Shown piece after piece: positions 1-12,108 of a stretch of 64,000 nt of DNA; within the stretch, counting starts at the first letter, position 1; every line of letters starts with the position of its first letter. The notes beneath the pieces were generated by a model. That model had not been told where the DNA came from, made no database searches, and saw nothing but the letters and a program-made list of their open reading frames with translations. The translations under genes and the position numbers were made by a program. This stretch comes from Hippasteria phrygiana (taxonomy: Eukaryota; Echinodermata; Asteroidea; Valvatida; Goniasteridae): contig JAZGUH010000087.1 of the NCBI GenBank assembly GCA_037893225.1, positions 806,001-870,000 on the forward strand, given 5' to 3'.

Positions 1-47
1 TCTGGCGCTACATGTTGCAATCATCGGCGGCTTCCTAGAGTTAAAAC

Positions 48-279
48 TTGTGGAGAAAATTCAAACCTCGCAATGTTTATTTTCTTTCCGGCCAACATCT
101 GTGTACATGTTACCGTCTATTTATTGCTCCATGCCTGTCAAATTCCCTGGGGTATGGACTTGCTTTACTCATTCATAATTGCATGAAATATCAACCAAAT
201 TCAGTAATTTTGACATGTATGGCTAGCTTAGATCTGGCGCTACATGTTGCAATTATCGGCGGCTTCTTAGAGTTAACAC
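48..279 (+). repeat. Reference monomer (type P)
   Basis: This 232-bp copy is the reference for all variant positions. By hand count it has 91 G+C (39%) and 6 CpG, about 0.7 of the number expected from its base composition. It carries three ACATGT palindromes (positions 58, 166, 195), AGATCT, GCTAGC at 175-180 and GTTAAC near its end. The last two sites are lost in most other types, so they distinguish monomer classes. No internal subrepeat is obvious and no CENP-B-box-like motif is seen. Confidence 0.9.
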
Positions 280-514
280 TTGTGGAGAAAATTCAAACCT
301 CGCAATTTTTTTTATTTTCTTTCCGGCCAACATCTGTGTACATGTTACCGTCTATTTATTGCTCCATGCCTGTCAAATTCCCTGGGGTATGGACTTGCTT
401 TACTCATTCATAATTGCATGAAATATCAACCAAATGCAGTAATTTTGACATGTATGTATAGCTTAGATCTGGCGCTACATGTTGCAATCATCGGCGGCTT
501 CCCAGAGTTAAAAC
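280..514 (+). repeat. 235-bp Q monomer with expanded T run
   Basis: This is the only monomer longer than 232 bp. The normal GTTTA near monomer position 29 is replaced by a run of T about 3 bases longer (around 306-313), with the G also lost. The rest is an ordinary Q monomer. A slippage event private to this copy is the simplest reading; an assembly or homopolymer error is possible. Confidence 0.85.
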
Positions 515-977
515 TTGTGGAGAAAATTCAAACCTCGCAATGTTTATTTTCTTTCCGGCCAACATCTGTGTACATGTTACCGTCTATTTATTGCTCCATG
601 CATGTCAAATTCCCTGGGGTATGGACTTGCTTTACTCATTCATAATTGCATGAAATATCAACCAAATTCAGTAATTTTGACATGTATGGATAGCTTAGAT
701 CTGGCGCTACATGTTGCAATTATCGGCGGCTTCTTAGAGTTAAAACTTGTGGAGAAAATTCAAACCTCGCAATGTTTATTTTCTTTCCGGCCAACATCTG
801 TGTGCATATTACCTTCTATTTATTGCTCCATGCCTGTCAAATTCCCCAGGGTATGACTTGCTTTACTCATTCATAATTGCATGAAATATCAACCAAATTC
901 AGTAATTTTGACATGTATGGATAGCTTAGATCTGGCGCTACATGTTGCAATCATCGGCGGCTTCCCAGAGTTAAAAC

Positions 978-2832
978 TTGTGGAGAAAATTCAAACCTCG
1001 CAATGTTAATTTTCTTTCCGGCCAACATCTGTGTACATATTACCGTCTATTTATTGCTCCATGCATGTCAAATTCCCTGGGGTATGGACTTGCTTTATTC
1101 ATTCATAATTGCATGAAATATCAACCAAATGCAGTATTTTTGACATGTATGGATAGCTTAGATCTGGCGCTACATGTTGCAATCATCGGCGGCTTCCTAG
1201 AGTTAAAACTTGTGGAGAAAATTCAAACCTCGCAATGTTTATTTTCTTTCCGGCCAACATCTGTGTACATGTTACCGTCTATTTATTGCTCCATGCCTGT
1301 CAAATTCCCTGGGGTATGGACTTGCTTTACTCATTCATAATTGCATGAAATATCAACCAAATTCAGTAATTTTGACATGTATGGCTAGCTTAGATCTGGC
1401 GCTACATGTTGCAATTATCGGCGGCTTCTTAGAGTTAACACTTGTGGAGAAAATTCAAACCTCGCAATGTTTATTTTCTTTCCGGCCAACATCTGTGTAC
1501 ATGTTACCGTCTATTTATTGCTCCATGCATGTCAAATTTCCTGGGGTATGGACTTGCTTTACTCATTCATAATTGCATGAAATATCAACCAAATGCAGTA
1601 ATTTTGACATGTATGTATAGCTTAGATCTGGCGCTACATGTTGCAATTATCGGCGGCTTCTTAGAGTTAACACTTGTGGAGAAAATTCAAACCTCGCAAT
1701 GTTTATTTTCTTTCCGGCCAACATCTGTGTACATGTTACCGTCTATTTATTGCTTCATGCCTGTCAAATTCCCTGGGGTATGGACTTGCTTTACTCATTC
1801 ATAATTGCATGAAATATCAACCAAATGCAGTAATTTTGACATGTATGTATAGCTTAGATCTGGCGCTACATGTTGCAATCATCGGCGGCTTCCCAGAGTT
1901 AAAACTTGTGGAGAAAATTCAAACCTCGCAATGTTTATTTTCTTTCCGGCCAACATCTGTGTACATGTTACCGTCTATTTATTGCTCCATGCATGTCAAA
2001 TTCCCTGGGGTATGGACTTGCTTTACTCATTCATAATTGCATGAAATATCAACCAAATGCAGTATTTTTGACATGTATGGATAGCTTAGATCTGGCGCTA
2101 CATGTTGCAATCATCGGCGGCTTCCTAGAGTTAAAACTTGTGGAGAAAATTCAAACCTCGCAATGTTTATTTTCTTTCCGGCCAACATCTGTGTACATGT
2201 TACCGTCTATTTATTGCTCCATGCCTGTCAAATTCCCTGGGGTATGGACTTGCTTTACTCATTCATAATTGCATGAAATATCAACCAAATGCAGTAATTT
2301 TGACATGTATGTATAGCTTAGATCTGGCGCTACATGTTGCAATCATCGGCGGCTTCCCAGAGTTAAAACTTGTGGAGAAAATTCAAACCTCGCAATGTTT
2401 ATTTTCTTTCCGGCCAACATCTGTGTACATGTTACCGTCTATTTATTGCTCCATGCATGTCAAATTCCCTGGGGTATGGACTTGCTTTACTCATTCATAA
2501 TTGCATGAAATATCAACCAAATTCAGTAATTTTGACATGTATGGATAGCTTAGATCTGGCGCTACATGTTGCAATTATCGGCGGCTTCTTAGAGTTAAAA
2601 CTTGTGGAGAAAATTCAAACCTCGCAATGTTTATTTTCTTTCCGGCCAACATCTGTGTGCATATTACCTTCTATTTATTGCTCCATGCCTGTCAAATTCC
2701 CCAGGGTATGACTTGCTTTACTCATTCATAATTGCATGAAATATCAACCAAATTCAGTAATTTTGACATGTATGGATAGCTTAGATCTGGCGCTACATGT
2801 TGCAATCATCGGCGGCTTCCCAGAGTTAAAAC
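978..2832 (+). repeat. HOR 8-mer, 1,855 bp
   Basis: N 978, P 1210, U 1442, V 1674, T 1906, Q 2138, R 2370, S 2602. The U monomer has C98T (1539). The same eight-monomer order recurs at 10254, 9,276 bp away, including C98T at 10815. Confidence 0.9.
1210..1572 (+). other. Recurrent non-coding open frame (example)
   Basis: An open frame of 120 codons starts at TTG (1210) and ends at the TAA of TCATAA one and a half monomers later. Almost identical frames start in nearly every monomer of the window except S, which has lost a base, and the Q/S hybrids. I do not consider it a gene. There is no ATG at the start, consecutive frames overlap by about 131 bp in a different phase because 232 = 3 x 77 + 1, and variant sites fall at all codon positions. 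Single changes freely create stops, for example at 33736 and 43732. Translated searches could report it as a repetitive hypothetical protein. Confidence 0.9.
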
Positions 2833-4223
2833 TTGTGGAGAAAATTCAAACCTCGCAATGTTAATTTTCTTTCCGGCCAACATCTGTGTACATATTACCG
2901 TCTATTTATTGCTCCATGCATGTCAAATTCCCTGGGGTATGGACTTGCTTTATTCATTCATAATTGCATGAAATATCAACCAAATGCAGTATTTTTGACA
3001 TGTATGGATAGCTTAGATCTGGCGCTACATGTTGCAATCATCGGCGGCTTCCTAGAGTTAAAACTTGTGGAGAAAATTCAAACCTCGCAATGTTTATTTT
3101 CTTTCCGGCCAACATCTGTGTACATGTTACCGTCTATTTATTGCTCCATGCCTGTCAAATTCCCTGGGGTATGGACTTGCTTTACTCATTCATAATTGCA
3201 TGAAATATCAACCAAATTCAGTAATTTTGACATGTATGGCTAGCTTAGATCTGGCGCTACATGTTGCAATTATCGGCGGCTTCTTAGAGTTAACACTTGT
3301 GGAGAAAATTCAAACCTCGCAATGTTTATTTTCTTTCCGGCCAACATCTGTGTACATGTTACCGTCTATTTATTGCTCCATGCATGTCAAATTCCCTGGG
3401 GTATGGACTTGCTTTACTCATTCATAATTGCATGAAATATCAACCAAATGCAGTATTTTTGACATGTATGGATAGCTTAGATCTGGCGCTACATGTTGCA
3501 ATCATCGGCGGCTTCCTAGAGTTAAAACTTGTGGAGAAAATTCAAACCTCGCAATGTTTATTTTCTTTCCGGCCAACATCTGTGTACATGTTACCGTCTA
3601 TTTATTGCTCCATGCCTGTCAAATTCCCTGGGGTATGGACTTGCTTTACTCATTCATAATTGCATGAAATATCAACCAAATGCAGTAATTTTGACATGTA
3701 TGTATAGCTTAGATCTGGCGCTACATGTTGCAATCATCGGCGGCTTCCCAGAGTTAAAACTTGTGGAGAAAATTCAAACCTCGCAATGTTTATTTTCTTT
3801 CCGGCCAACATCTGTGTACATGTTACCGTCTATTTATTGCTCCATGCATGTCAAATTCCCTGGGGTATGGACTTGCTTTACTCATTCATAATTGCATGAA
3901 ATATCAACCAAATTCAGTAATTTTGACATGTATGGATAGCTTAGATCTGGCGCTACATGTTGCAATTATCGGCGGCTTCTTAGAGTTAAAACTTGTGGAG
4001 AAAATTCAAACCTCGCAATGTTTATTTTCTTTCCGGCCAACATCTGTGTGCATATTACCTTCTATTTATTGCTCCATGCCTGTCAAATTCCCCAGGGTAT
4101 GACTTGCTTTACTCATTCATAATTGCATGAAATATCAACCAAATTCAGTAATTTTGACATGTATGGATAGCTTAGATCTGGCGCTACATGTTGCAATCAT
4201 CGGCGGCTTCCCAGAGTTAAAAC
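2833..4223 (+). repeat. HOR 6-mer, 1,391 bp
   Basis: N 2833, P 3065, T 3297, Q 3529, R 3761, S 3993. It equals the previous unit with U and V removed. It has no counterpart in the related block starting at 10254, so it is a whole-unit insertion here or a deletion there. Confidence 0.9.
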
Positions 4224-5847
4224 TTGTGGAGAAAATTCAAACCTCGCAATGTTAATTTTCTTTCCGGCCAACATCTGTGTACATATTACCGTCTATTTAT
4301 TGCTCCATGCATGTCAAATTCCCTGGGGTATGGACTTGCTTTATTCATTCATAATTGCATGAAATATCAACCAAATGCAGTATTTTTGACATGTATGGAT
4401 AGCTTAGATCTGGCGCTACATGTTGCAATCATCGGCGGCTTCCTAGAGTTAAAACTTGTGGAGAAAATTCAAACCTCGCAATGTTTATTTTCTTTCCGGC
4501 CAACATCTGTGTACATGTTACCGTCTATTTATTGCTCCATGCCTGTCAAATTCCCTGGGGTATGGACTTGCTTTACTCATTCATAATTGCATGAAATATC
4601 AACCAAATTCAGTAATTTTGACATGTATGGCTAGCTTAGATCTGGCGCTACATGTTGCAATTATCGGCGGCTTCTTAGAGTTAACACTTGTGGAGAAAAT
4701 TCAAACCTCGCAATGTTTATTTTCTTTCCGGCCAACATCTGTGTACATGTTACCGTCTATTTATTGCTCCATGCATGTCAAATTCCCTGGGGTATGGACT
4801 TGCTTTACTCATTCATAATTGCATGAAATATCAACCAAATGCAGTAATTTTGACATGTATGTATAGCTTAGATCTGGCGCTACATGTTGCAATCATCGGC
4901 GGCTTCCCAGAGTTAAAACTTGTGGAGAAAATTCAAACCTCGCAATGTTTATTTTCTTTCCGGCCAACATCTGTGTGCATATTACCGTCTATTTATTGCT
5001 CCATGCATGTCAAATTCCCTGGGGTATGGACTTGCTATACTCATTCATAATTGCATGAAATATCAACCAAATTCAGTAATTTTGACATGTATGGATAGCT
5101 TAGATCTGGCGCTACATGTTGCAATTATCGGCGGCTTCTTAGAGTTAACACTTGTGGAGAAAATTCAAACCTCGCAATGTTTATTTTCTTTCCGGCCAAC
5201 ATCTGTGTACATGTTACCGTCTATTTATTGCTTCATGCCTGTCAAATTCTCTGGGGTATGGACTTGCTTTACTCATTCATAATTGCATGAAATATCAACC
5301 AAATGCAGTAATTTTGACATGTATGTATAGCTTAGATCTGGCGCTACATGTTGCAATCATCGGCGGCTTCCCAGAGTTAAAACTTGTGGAGAAAATTCAA
5401 ACCTCGCAATGTTTATTTTCTTTCCGGCCAACATCTGTGTACATGTTACCGTCTATTTATTGCTCCATGCATGTCAAATTCCCTGGGGTATGGACTTGCT
5501 TTACTCATTCATAATTGCATGAAATATCAACCAAATGCAGTATTTTTGACATGTATGGATAGCTTAGATCTGGCGCTACATGTTGCAATCATCGGCGGCT
5601 TCCTAGAGTTAAAACTTGTGGAGAAAATTCAAACCTCGCAATGTTTATTTTCTTTCCGGCCAACATCTGTGTACATGTTACCGTCTATTTATTGCTCCAT
5701 GCATGTCAAATTCCCTGGGGTATGGACTTGCTTTACTCATTCATAATTGCATGAAATATCAACCAAATTCAGTAATTTTGACATGTATGGATAGCTTAGA
5801 TCTGGCGCTACATGTTGCAATCATCGGCGGCTTCCCAGAGTTAAAAC
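4224..5847 (+). repeat. HOR 7-mer, 1,624 bp, S missing
   Basis: N 4224, P 4456, W 4688, X 4920, V 5152 (with C99T at 5250), T 5384, R/S hybrid 5616. The unit is a full multiple of 232 because the 231-bp S is absent as a separate monomer. The P-W-X-V-T run recurs at 12341 and 17674. Confidence 0.9.
5616..5847 (+). repeat. Hybrid monomer R/S
   Basis: The front is R-type (A58, G62, C88A, CCCTGGGG and full length) and the back is S-type (T207C, T220C, T221C). The switch lies between about 5717 and 5822, where R and S are alike. It removes one monomer: the corresponding place at 13501-13963 still has separate R and S. Confidence 0.88.
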
Positions 5848-7006
5848 TTGTGGAGAAAATTCAAACCTCGCAATGTTAATTTTCTTTCCGGCCAACATCT
5901 GTGTACATATTACCGTCTATTTATTGCTCCATGCATGTCAAATTCCCTGGGGTATGGACTTGCTTTATTCATTCATAATTGCATGAAATATCAACCAAAT
6001 GCAGTAATTTTGACATGTATGGATAGCTTAGATCTGGCGCTACATGTTGCAATCATCGGCGGCTTCCTAGAGTTAAAACTTGTGGAGAAAATTCAAACCT
6101 CGCAATGTTTATTTTCTTTCCGGCCAACATCTGTGTACATGTTACCGTCTATTTATTGCTCCATGCCTGTCAAATTCCCTGGGGTATGGACTTGCTTTAC
6201 TCATTCATAATTGCATGAAATATCAACCAAATTCAGTAATTTTGACATGTATGGCTAGCTTAGATCTGGCGCTACATGTTGCAATTATCGGCGGCTTCTT
6301 AGAGTTAACACTTGTGGAGAAAATTCAAACCTCGCAATGTTTATTTTCTTTCCGGCCAACATCTGTGTACATGTTACCGTCTATTTATTGCTCCATGCCT
6401 GTCAAATTCCCTGGGGTATGGACTTGCTTTACTCATTCATAATTGCATGAAATATCAACCAAATGCAGTAATTTTGACATGTATGTATAGCTTAGATCTG
6501 GCGCTACATGTTGCAATCATCGGCGGCTTCCCAGAGTTAAAACTTGTGGAGAAAATTCAAACCTCGCAATGTTTATTTTCTTTCCGGCCAACATCTGTGT
6601 ACATGTTACCGTCTATTTATTGCTCCATGCATGTCAAATTCCCTGGGGTATGGACTTGCTTTACTCATTCATAATTGCATGAAATATCAACCAAATTCAG
6701 TAATTTTGACATGTATGGATAGCTTAGATCTGGCGCTACATGTTGCAATTATCGGCGGCTTCTTAGAGTTAAAACTTGTGGAGAAAATTCAAACCTCGCA
6801 ATGTTTATTTTCTTTCCGGCCAACATCTGTGTGCATATTACCTTCTATTTATTGCTCCATGCCTGTCAAATTCCCCAGGGTATGACTTGCTTTACTCATT
6901 CATAATTGCATGAAATATCAACCAAATTCAGTAATTTTGACATGTATGGATAGCTTAGATCTGGCGCTACATGTTGCAATCATCGGCGGCTTCCCAGAGT
7001 TAAAAC
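5848..7006 (+). repeat. HOR 5-mer, 1,159 bp
   Basis: Nb 5848, P 6080, Q 6312, R 6544, S 6776. The same Nb-headed 5-mer recurs at 13964 (8,116 bp away) and 19297. Confidence 0.9.
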
Positions 7007-8861
7007 TTGTGGAGAAAATTCAAACCTCGCAATGTTAATTTTCTTTCCGGCCAACATCTGTGTACATATTACCGTCTATTTATTGCTCCATGCATGTCAA
7101 ATTCCCTGGGGTATGGACTTGCTTTATTCATTCATAATTGCATGAAATATCAACCAAATGCAGTATTTTTGACATGTATGGATAGCTTAGATCTGGCGCT
7201 ACATGTTGCAATCATCGGCGGCTTCCTAGAGTTAAAACTTGTGGAGAAAATTCAAACCTCGCAATGTTTATTTTCTTTCCGGCCAACATCTGTGTGCATG
7301 TTACCGTCTATTTATTGCTCCATGCCTGTCAAATTCCCTGGGGTATGGACTTGCTTTACTCATTCATAATTGCATGAAATATCAACCAAATGCAGTAATT
7401 TTGACATGTATGGCTAGCTTAGATCTGGCGCTACATGTTGCAATTATCGGCGGCTTCTTAGAGTTAACACTTGTGGAGAAAATTCAAACCTCGCAATGTT
7501 TATTTTCTTTCCGGCCAACATCTGTGTACATGTTACCGTCTATTTATTGCTCCATGCATGTCAAATTCCCCAGGGTATGGACTTGCTTTACTCATTCATA
7601 ATTGCATGAAATATCAACCAAATGCAGTAATTTTGACATGTATGTATAGCTTAGATCTGGCGCTACATGTTGCAATCATCGGCGGCTTCCCAGAGTTAAA
7701 ACTTGTGGAGAAAATTCAAACCTCGCAATGTTTATTTTCTTTCCGGCCAACATCTGTGTGCATATTACCGTCTATTTATTGCTCCATGCATGTCAAATTC
7801 TCTGGGGTATGGACTTGCTTTACTCATTCATAATTGCATGAAATATCAACCAAATGCAGTAATTTTGACATGTATGTATAGCTTAGATCTGGCGCTACAT
7901 GTTGCAATCATCGGCGGCTTCCCAGAGTTAAAACTTGTGGAGAAAATTCAAACCTCGCAATGTTTATTTTCTTTCCGGCCAACATCTGTGTACATGTTAC
8001 CGTCTATTTATTGCTCCATGCCTGTCAAATTCCCTGGGGTATGGACTTGATTTACTCATTCATAATTGCATGAAATATCAACCAAATGCAGTAATTTTGA
8101 CATGTATGTATAGCTTAGATCTGGCGCTACATGTTGCAATCATCGGCGGCTTCCCAGAGTTAAAACTTGTGGAGAAAATTCAAACCTCGCAATGTTTATT
8201 TTCTTTCCGGCCAACATCTGTGTACATGTTACCGTCTATTTATTGCTCCATGCCTGTCAAATTCCCTGGGGTATGGACTTGATTTACTCATTCATAATTG
8301 CATGAAATATCAACCAAATGCAGTAATTTTGACATGTATGTATAGCTTAGATCTGGCGCTACATGTTGCAATCATCGGCGGCTTCCCAGAGTTAAAACTT
8401 GTGGAGAAAATTCAAACCTCGCAATGTTTATTTTCTTTCCGGCCAACATCTGTGTACATGTTACCGTCTATGTATTGCTCCATGCATGTCAAATTCCCTG
8501 GGGTATGGACTTGCTTTACTCATTCATAATTGCATGAAATATCTACCAAATTCAGTAATTTTGACATGTATGGATAGCTTAGATCTGGCGCTACATGTTG
8601 CAATTATCGGCGGCTTCTTAGAGTTAAAACTTGTGGAGAAAATTCAAACCTCGCAATGTTTATTTTCTTTCCGGCCAACATCTGTGTGCATATTACCTTC
8701 TATTTATTGCTCCATGCCTGTCAAATTCCCCAGGGTATGACTTGCTTTACTCATTCATAATTGCATGAAATATCAACCAAATTCAGTAATTTTGACATGT
8801 ATGGATAGCTTAGATCTGGCGCTACATGTTGCAATCATCGGCGGCTTCCCAGAGTTAAAAC
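7007..8861 (+). repeat. HOR 8-mer with doubled Q, 1,855 bp
   Basis: N 7007, Pg 7239 (also A58G), Wc 7471, Y 7703, Q 7935, Q 8167, R 8399, S 8631. Both Q monomers share C116A (8050 and 8282). R 8399 carries T-to-G at 8472 and A146T (8544), a marker otherwise seen only in Nc monomers beyond 23 kb. Confidence 0.88.
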
Positions 8862-9557
8862 TTGTGGAGAAAATTCAAACCTCGCAATGTTAATTTTCTT
8901 TCCGGCCAACATCTGTGTACATATTACCGTCTATTTATTGCTCCATGCATGTCAAATTCCCTGGGGTATGGACTTGCTTTATTCATTCATAATTGCATGA
9001 AATATCAACCAAATGCAGTATTTTTGACATGTATGGATAGCTTAGATCTGGCGCTACATGTTGCAATCATCGGCGGCTTCCTAGAGTTAAAACTTGTGGA
9101 GAAAATTCAAACCTCGCAATGTTTATTTTCTTTCCGGCCAACACCTGTGTACATGTTACCGTCTATTTATTGCTCCATGCCTGTCAAATTCCCTGGGGTA
9201 TGGACTTGCTTTACTCATTCATAATTGCATGAAATATCAACCAAATTCAGTAATTTTGACATGTATGGCTAGCTTAGATCTGGCGCTACATGTTGCAATT
9301 ATCGGCGGCTTCTTAGAGTTAACACTTGTGGAGAAAATTCAAACCTCGCAATGTTTATTTTCTTTCCGGCCAACATCTGTGTACATGTTACCGTCTATTT
9401 ATTGCTCCATGCCTGTCAAATTCCCTGGGGTATGGACTTGCTTTACTCATTCATAATTGCATGAAATATCAACCAAATGCAGTAATTTTGACATGTATGT
9501 ATAGCTTAGATCTGGCGCTACATGTTGCAATCATCGGCGGCTTCCCAGAGTTAAAAC

Positions 9558-9789
9558 TTGTTTAGAAAATTCAAACCTCGCAATGTTTATTTTCTTTCCG
9601 GCCAACATCTGTGTACATGTTACCGTCTATTTATTGCTCCATGCATGTCAAATTCCCTGGGGTATGGACTTGCTTTACTCATTCATAATTGCATGAAATA
9701 TCAACCAAATTCAGTAATTTTGACATGTATGGATAGCTTAGATCTGGCGCTACATGTTGCAATCATCGGCGGCTTCCTAGAGTTAAAAC
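9558..9789 (+). repeat. Hybrid monomer R/N
   Basis: The front and middle are R-like (C88A, T154, C176A) while the end is N- or T-like (T207C, T220C with T221 kept). It is followed by P, as N normally is, so the S and most of an N monomer have been skipped. Confidence 0.78.
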
Positions 9790-10021
9790 TTGTGGAGAAA
9801 ATTCAAACCTCGCAATGTTTATTTTCTTTCCGGCCAACATCTGTGTACATGTTACCGTCTATTTATTGCTCCATGCCTGTCAAATTCCCTGGGGTATGGA
9901 CTTGCTTTACTCATTCATAATTGCATGAAATATCAACCAAATTCAGTAATTTTGACATGTATGGCTAGCTTAGATCTGGCGCTACATGTTGCAATTATCG
10001 GCGGCTTCTTAGAGTTAACAC

Positions 10022-10253
10022 TTGTGGAGAAAATTCAAACCTCGCAATGTTTATTTTCTTTCCGGCCAACATCTGTGTACATGTTACCGTCTATTTATTG
10101 CTCCATGCCTGTCAAATTCCCTGGGGTATGGACTTGCTTTACTCATTCATAATTGCATGAAATATCAACCAAATTCAGTAATTTTGACATGTATGGATAG
10201 CTTAGATCTGGCGCTACATGTTGCAATCATCGGCGGCTTCCCAGAGTTAAAAC
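10022..10253 (+). repeat. Hybrid monomer P/S
   Basis: P-type at 58, 62, 88 and CCCTGGGG, then S-type from C176A through T207C, T220C, T221C. The switch falls between about 10122 and 10197. It is followed directly by N. The same kind of junction is at 44568. Confidence 0.87.
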
Positions 10254-12108
10254 TTGTGGAGAAAATTCAAACCTCGCAATGTTAATTTTCTTTCCGGCCA
10301 ACATCTGTGTACATATTACCGTCTATTTATTGCTCCATGCATGTCAAATTCCCTGGGGTATGGACTTGCTTTATTCATTCATAATTGCATGAAATATCAA
10401 CCAAATGCAGTATTTTTGACATGTATGGATAGCTTAGATCTGGCGCTACATGTTGCAATCATCGGCGGCTTCCTAGAGTTAAAACTTGTGGAGAAAATTC
10501 AAACCTCGCAATGTTTATTTTCTTTCCGGCCAACATCTGTGTACATGTTACCGTCTATTTATTGCTCCATGCCTGTCAAATTCCCTGGGGTATGGACTTG
10601 CTTTACTCATTCATAATTGCATGAAATATCAACCAAATTCAGTAATTTTGACATGTATGGCTAGCTTAGATCTGGCGCTACATGTTGCAATTATCGGCGG
10701 CTTCTTAGAGTTAACACTTGTGGAGAAAATTCAAACCTCGCAATGTTTATTTTCTTTCCGGCCAACATCTGTGTACATGTTACCGTCTATTTATTGCTCC
10801 ATGCATGTCAAATTTCCTGGGGTATGGACTTGCTTTACTCATTCATAATTGCATGAAATATCAACCAAATGCAGTAATTTTGACATGTATGTATAGCTTA
10901 GATCTGGCGCTACATGTTGCAATTATCGGCGGCTTCTTAGAGTTAACACTTGTGGAGAAAATTCAAACCTCGCAATGTTTATTTTCTTTCCGGCCAACAT
11001 CTGTGTACATGTTACCGTCTATTTATTGCTTCATGCCTGTCAAATTCCCTGGGGTATGGACTTGCTTTACTCATTCATAATTGCATGAAATATCAACCAA
11101 ATGCAGTAATTTTGACATGTATGTATAGCTTAGATCTGGCGCTACATGTTGCAATCATCGGCGGCTTCCCAGAGTTAAAACTTGTGGAGAAAATTCAAAC
11201 CTCGCAATGTTTATTTTCTTTCCGGCCAACATCTGTGTACATGTTACCGTCTATTTATTGCTCCATGCATGTCAAATTCCCTGGGGTATGGACTTGCTTT
11301 ACTCATTCATAATTGCATGAAATATCAACCAAATGCAGTATTTTTGACATGTATGGATAGCTTAGATCTGGCGCTACATGTTGCAATCATCGGCGGCTTC
11401 CTAGAGTTAAAACTTGTGGAGAAAATTCAAACCTCGCAATGTTTATTTTCTTTCCGGCCAACATCTGTGTACATGTTACCGTCTATTTATTGCTCCATGC
11501 CTGTCAAATTCCCTGGGGTATGGACTTGCTTTACTCATTCATAATTGCATGAAATATCAACCAAATGCAGTAATTTTGACATGTATGTATAGCTTAGATC
11601 TGGCGCTACATGTTGCAATCATCGGCGGCTTCCCAGAGTTAAAACTTGTGGAGAAAATTCAAACCTCGCAATGTTTATTTTCTTTCCGGCCAACATCTGT
11701 GTACATGTTACCGTCTATTTATTGCTCCATGCATGTCAAATTCCCTGGGGTATGGACTTGCTTTACTCATTCATAATTGCATGAAATATCAACCAAATTC
11801 AGTAATTTTGACATGTATGGATAGCTTAGATCTGGCGCTACATGTTGCAATTATCGGCGGCTTCTTAGAGTTAAAACTTGTGGAGAAAATTCAAACCTCG
11901 CAATGTTTATTTTCTTTCCGGCCAACATCTGTGTGCATATTACCTTCTATTTATTGCTCCATGCCTGTCAAATTCCCCAGGGTATGACTTGCTTTACTCA
12001 TTCATAATTGCATGAAATATCAACCAAATTCAGTAATTTTGACATGTATGGATAGCTTAGATCTGGCGCTACATGTTGCAATCATCGGCGGCTTCCCAGA
12101 GTTAAAAC
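10254..12108 (+). repeat. HOR 8-mer, 1,855 bp
   Basis: N 10254, P 10486, U 10718, V 10950, T 11182, Q 11414, R 11646, S 11878. Same order and same U-specific C98T as the unit at 978. Confidence 0.9.

Larger units (their letters stand above)
1..977 (+). repeat. HOR unit 0, left end truncated by window
   Basis: Order: back of an N- or T-type monomer 1-47, then P 48, Q 280, R 515, S 747. The Q monomer is 235 bp. From P onward it matches the 5-mer plan. Confidence 0.88.
8862..10253 (+). repeat. HOR 6-mer, 1,392 bp, rearranged
   Basis: N 8862, P 9094 (T-to-C at 9144), Q 9326, R/N hybrid 9558, P 9790, P/S hybrid 10022. It has two hybrid monomers and no 231-bp S. Adjacent GG-to-TT changes occur at 9562-9563. 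Confidence 0.88.

Noticed and set aside
199..213. Hairpin AAATT-CAGT-AATTT in P and R monomers
   Set aside because: The stem is only 5 A/T pairs, is disrupted by T154G in Q, N, T, U, V and W, and so is not conserved across types.
306..313. Poly-T run as a functional terminator
   Set aside because: It is unique to one monomer, has no preceding stem, and is best explained by slippage or a homopolymer sequencing error.
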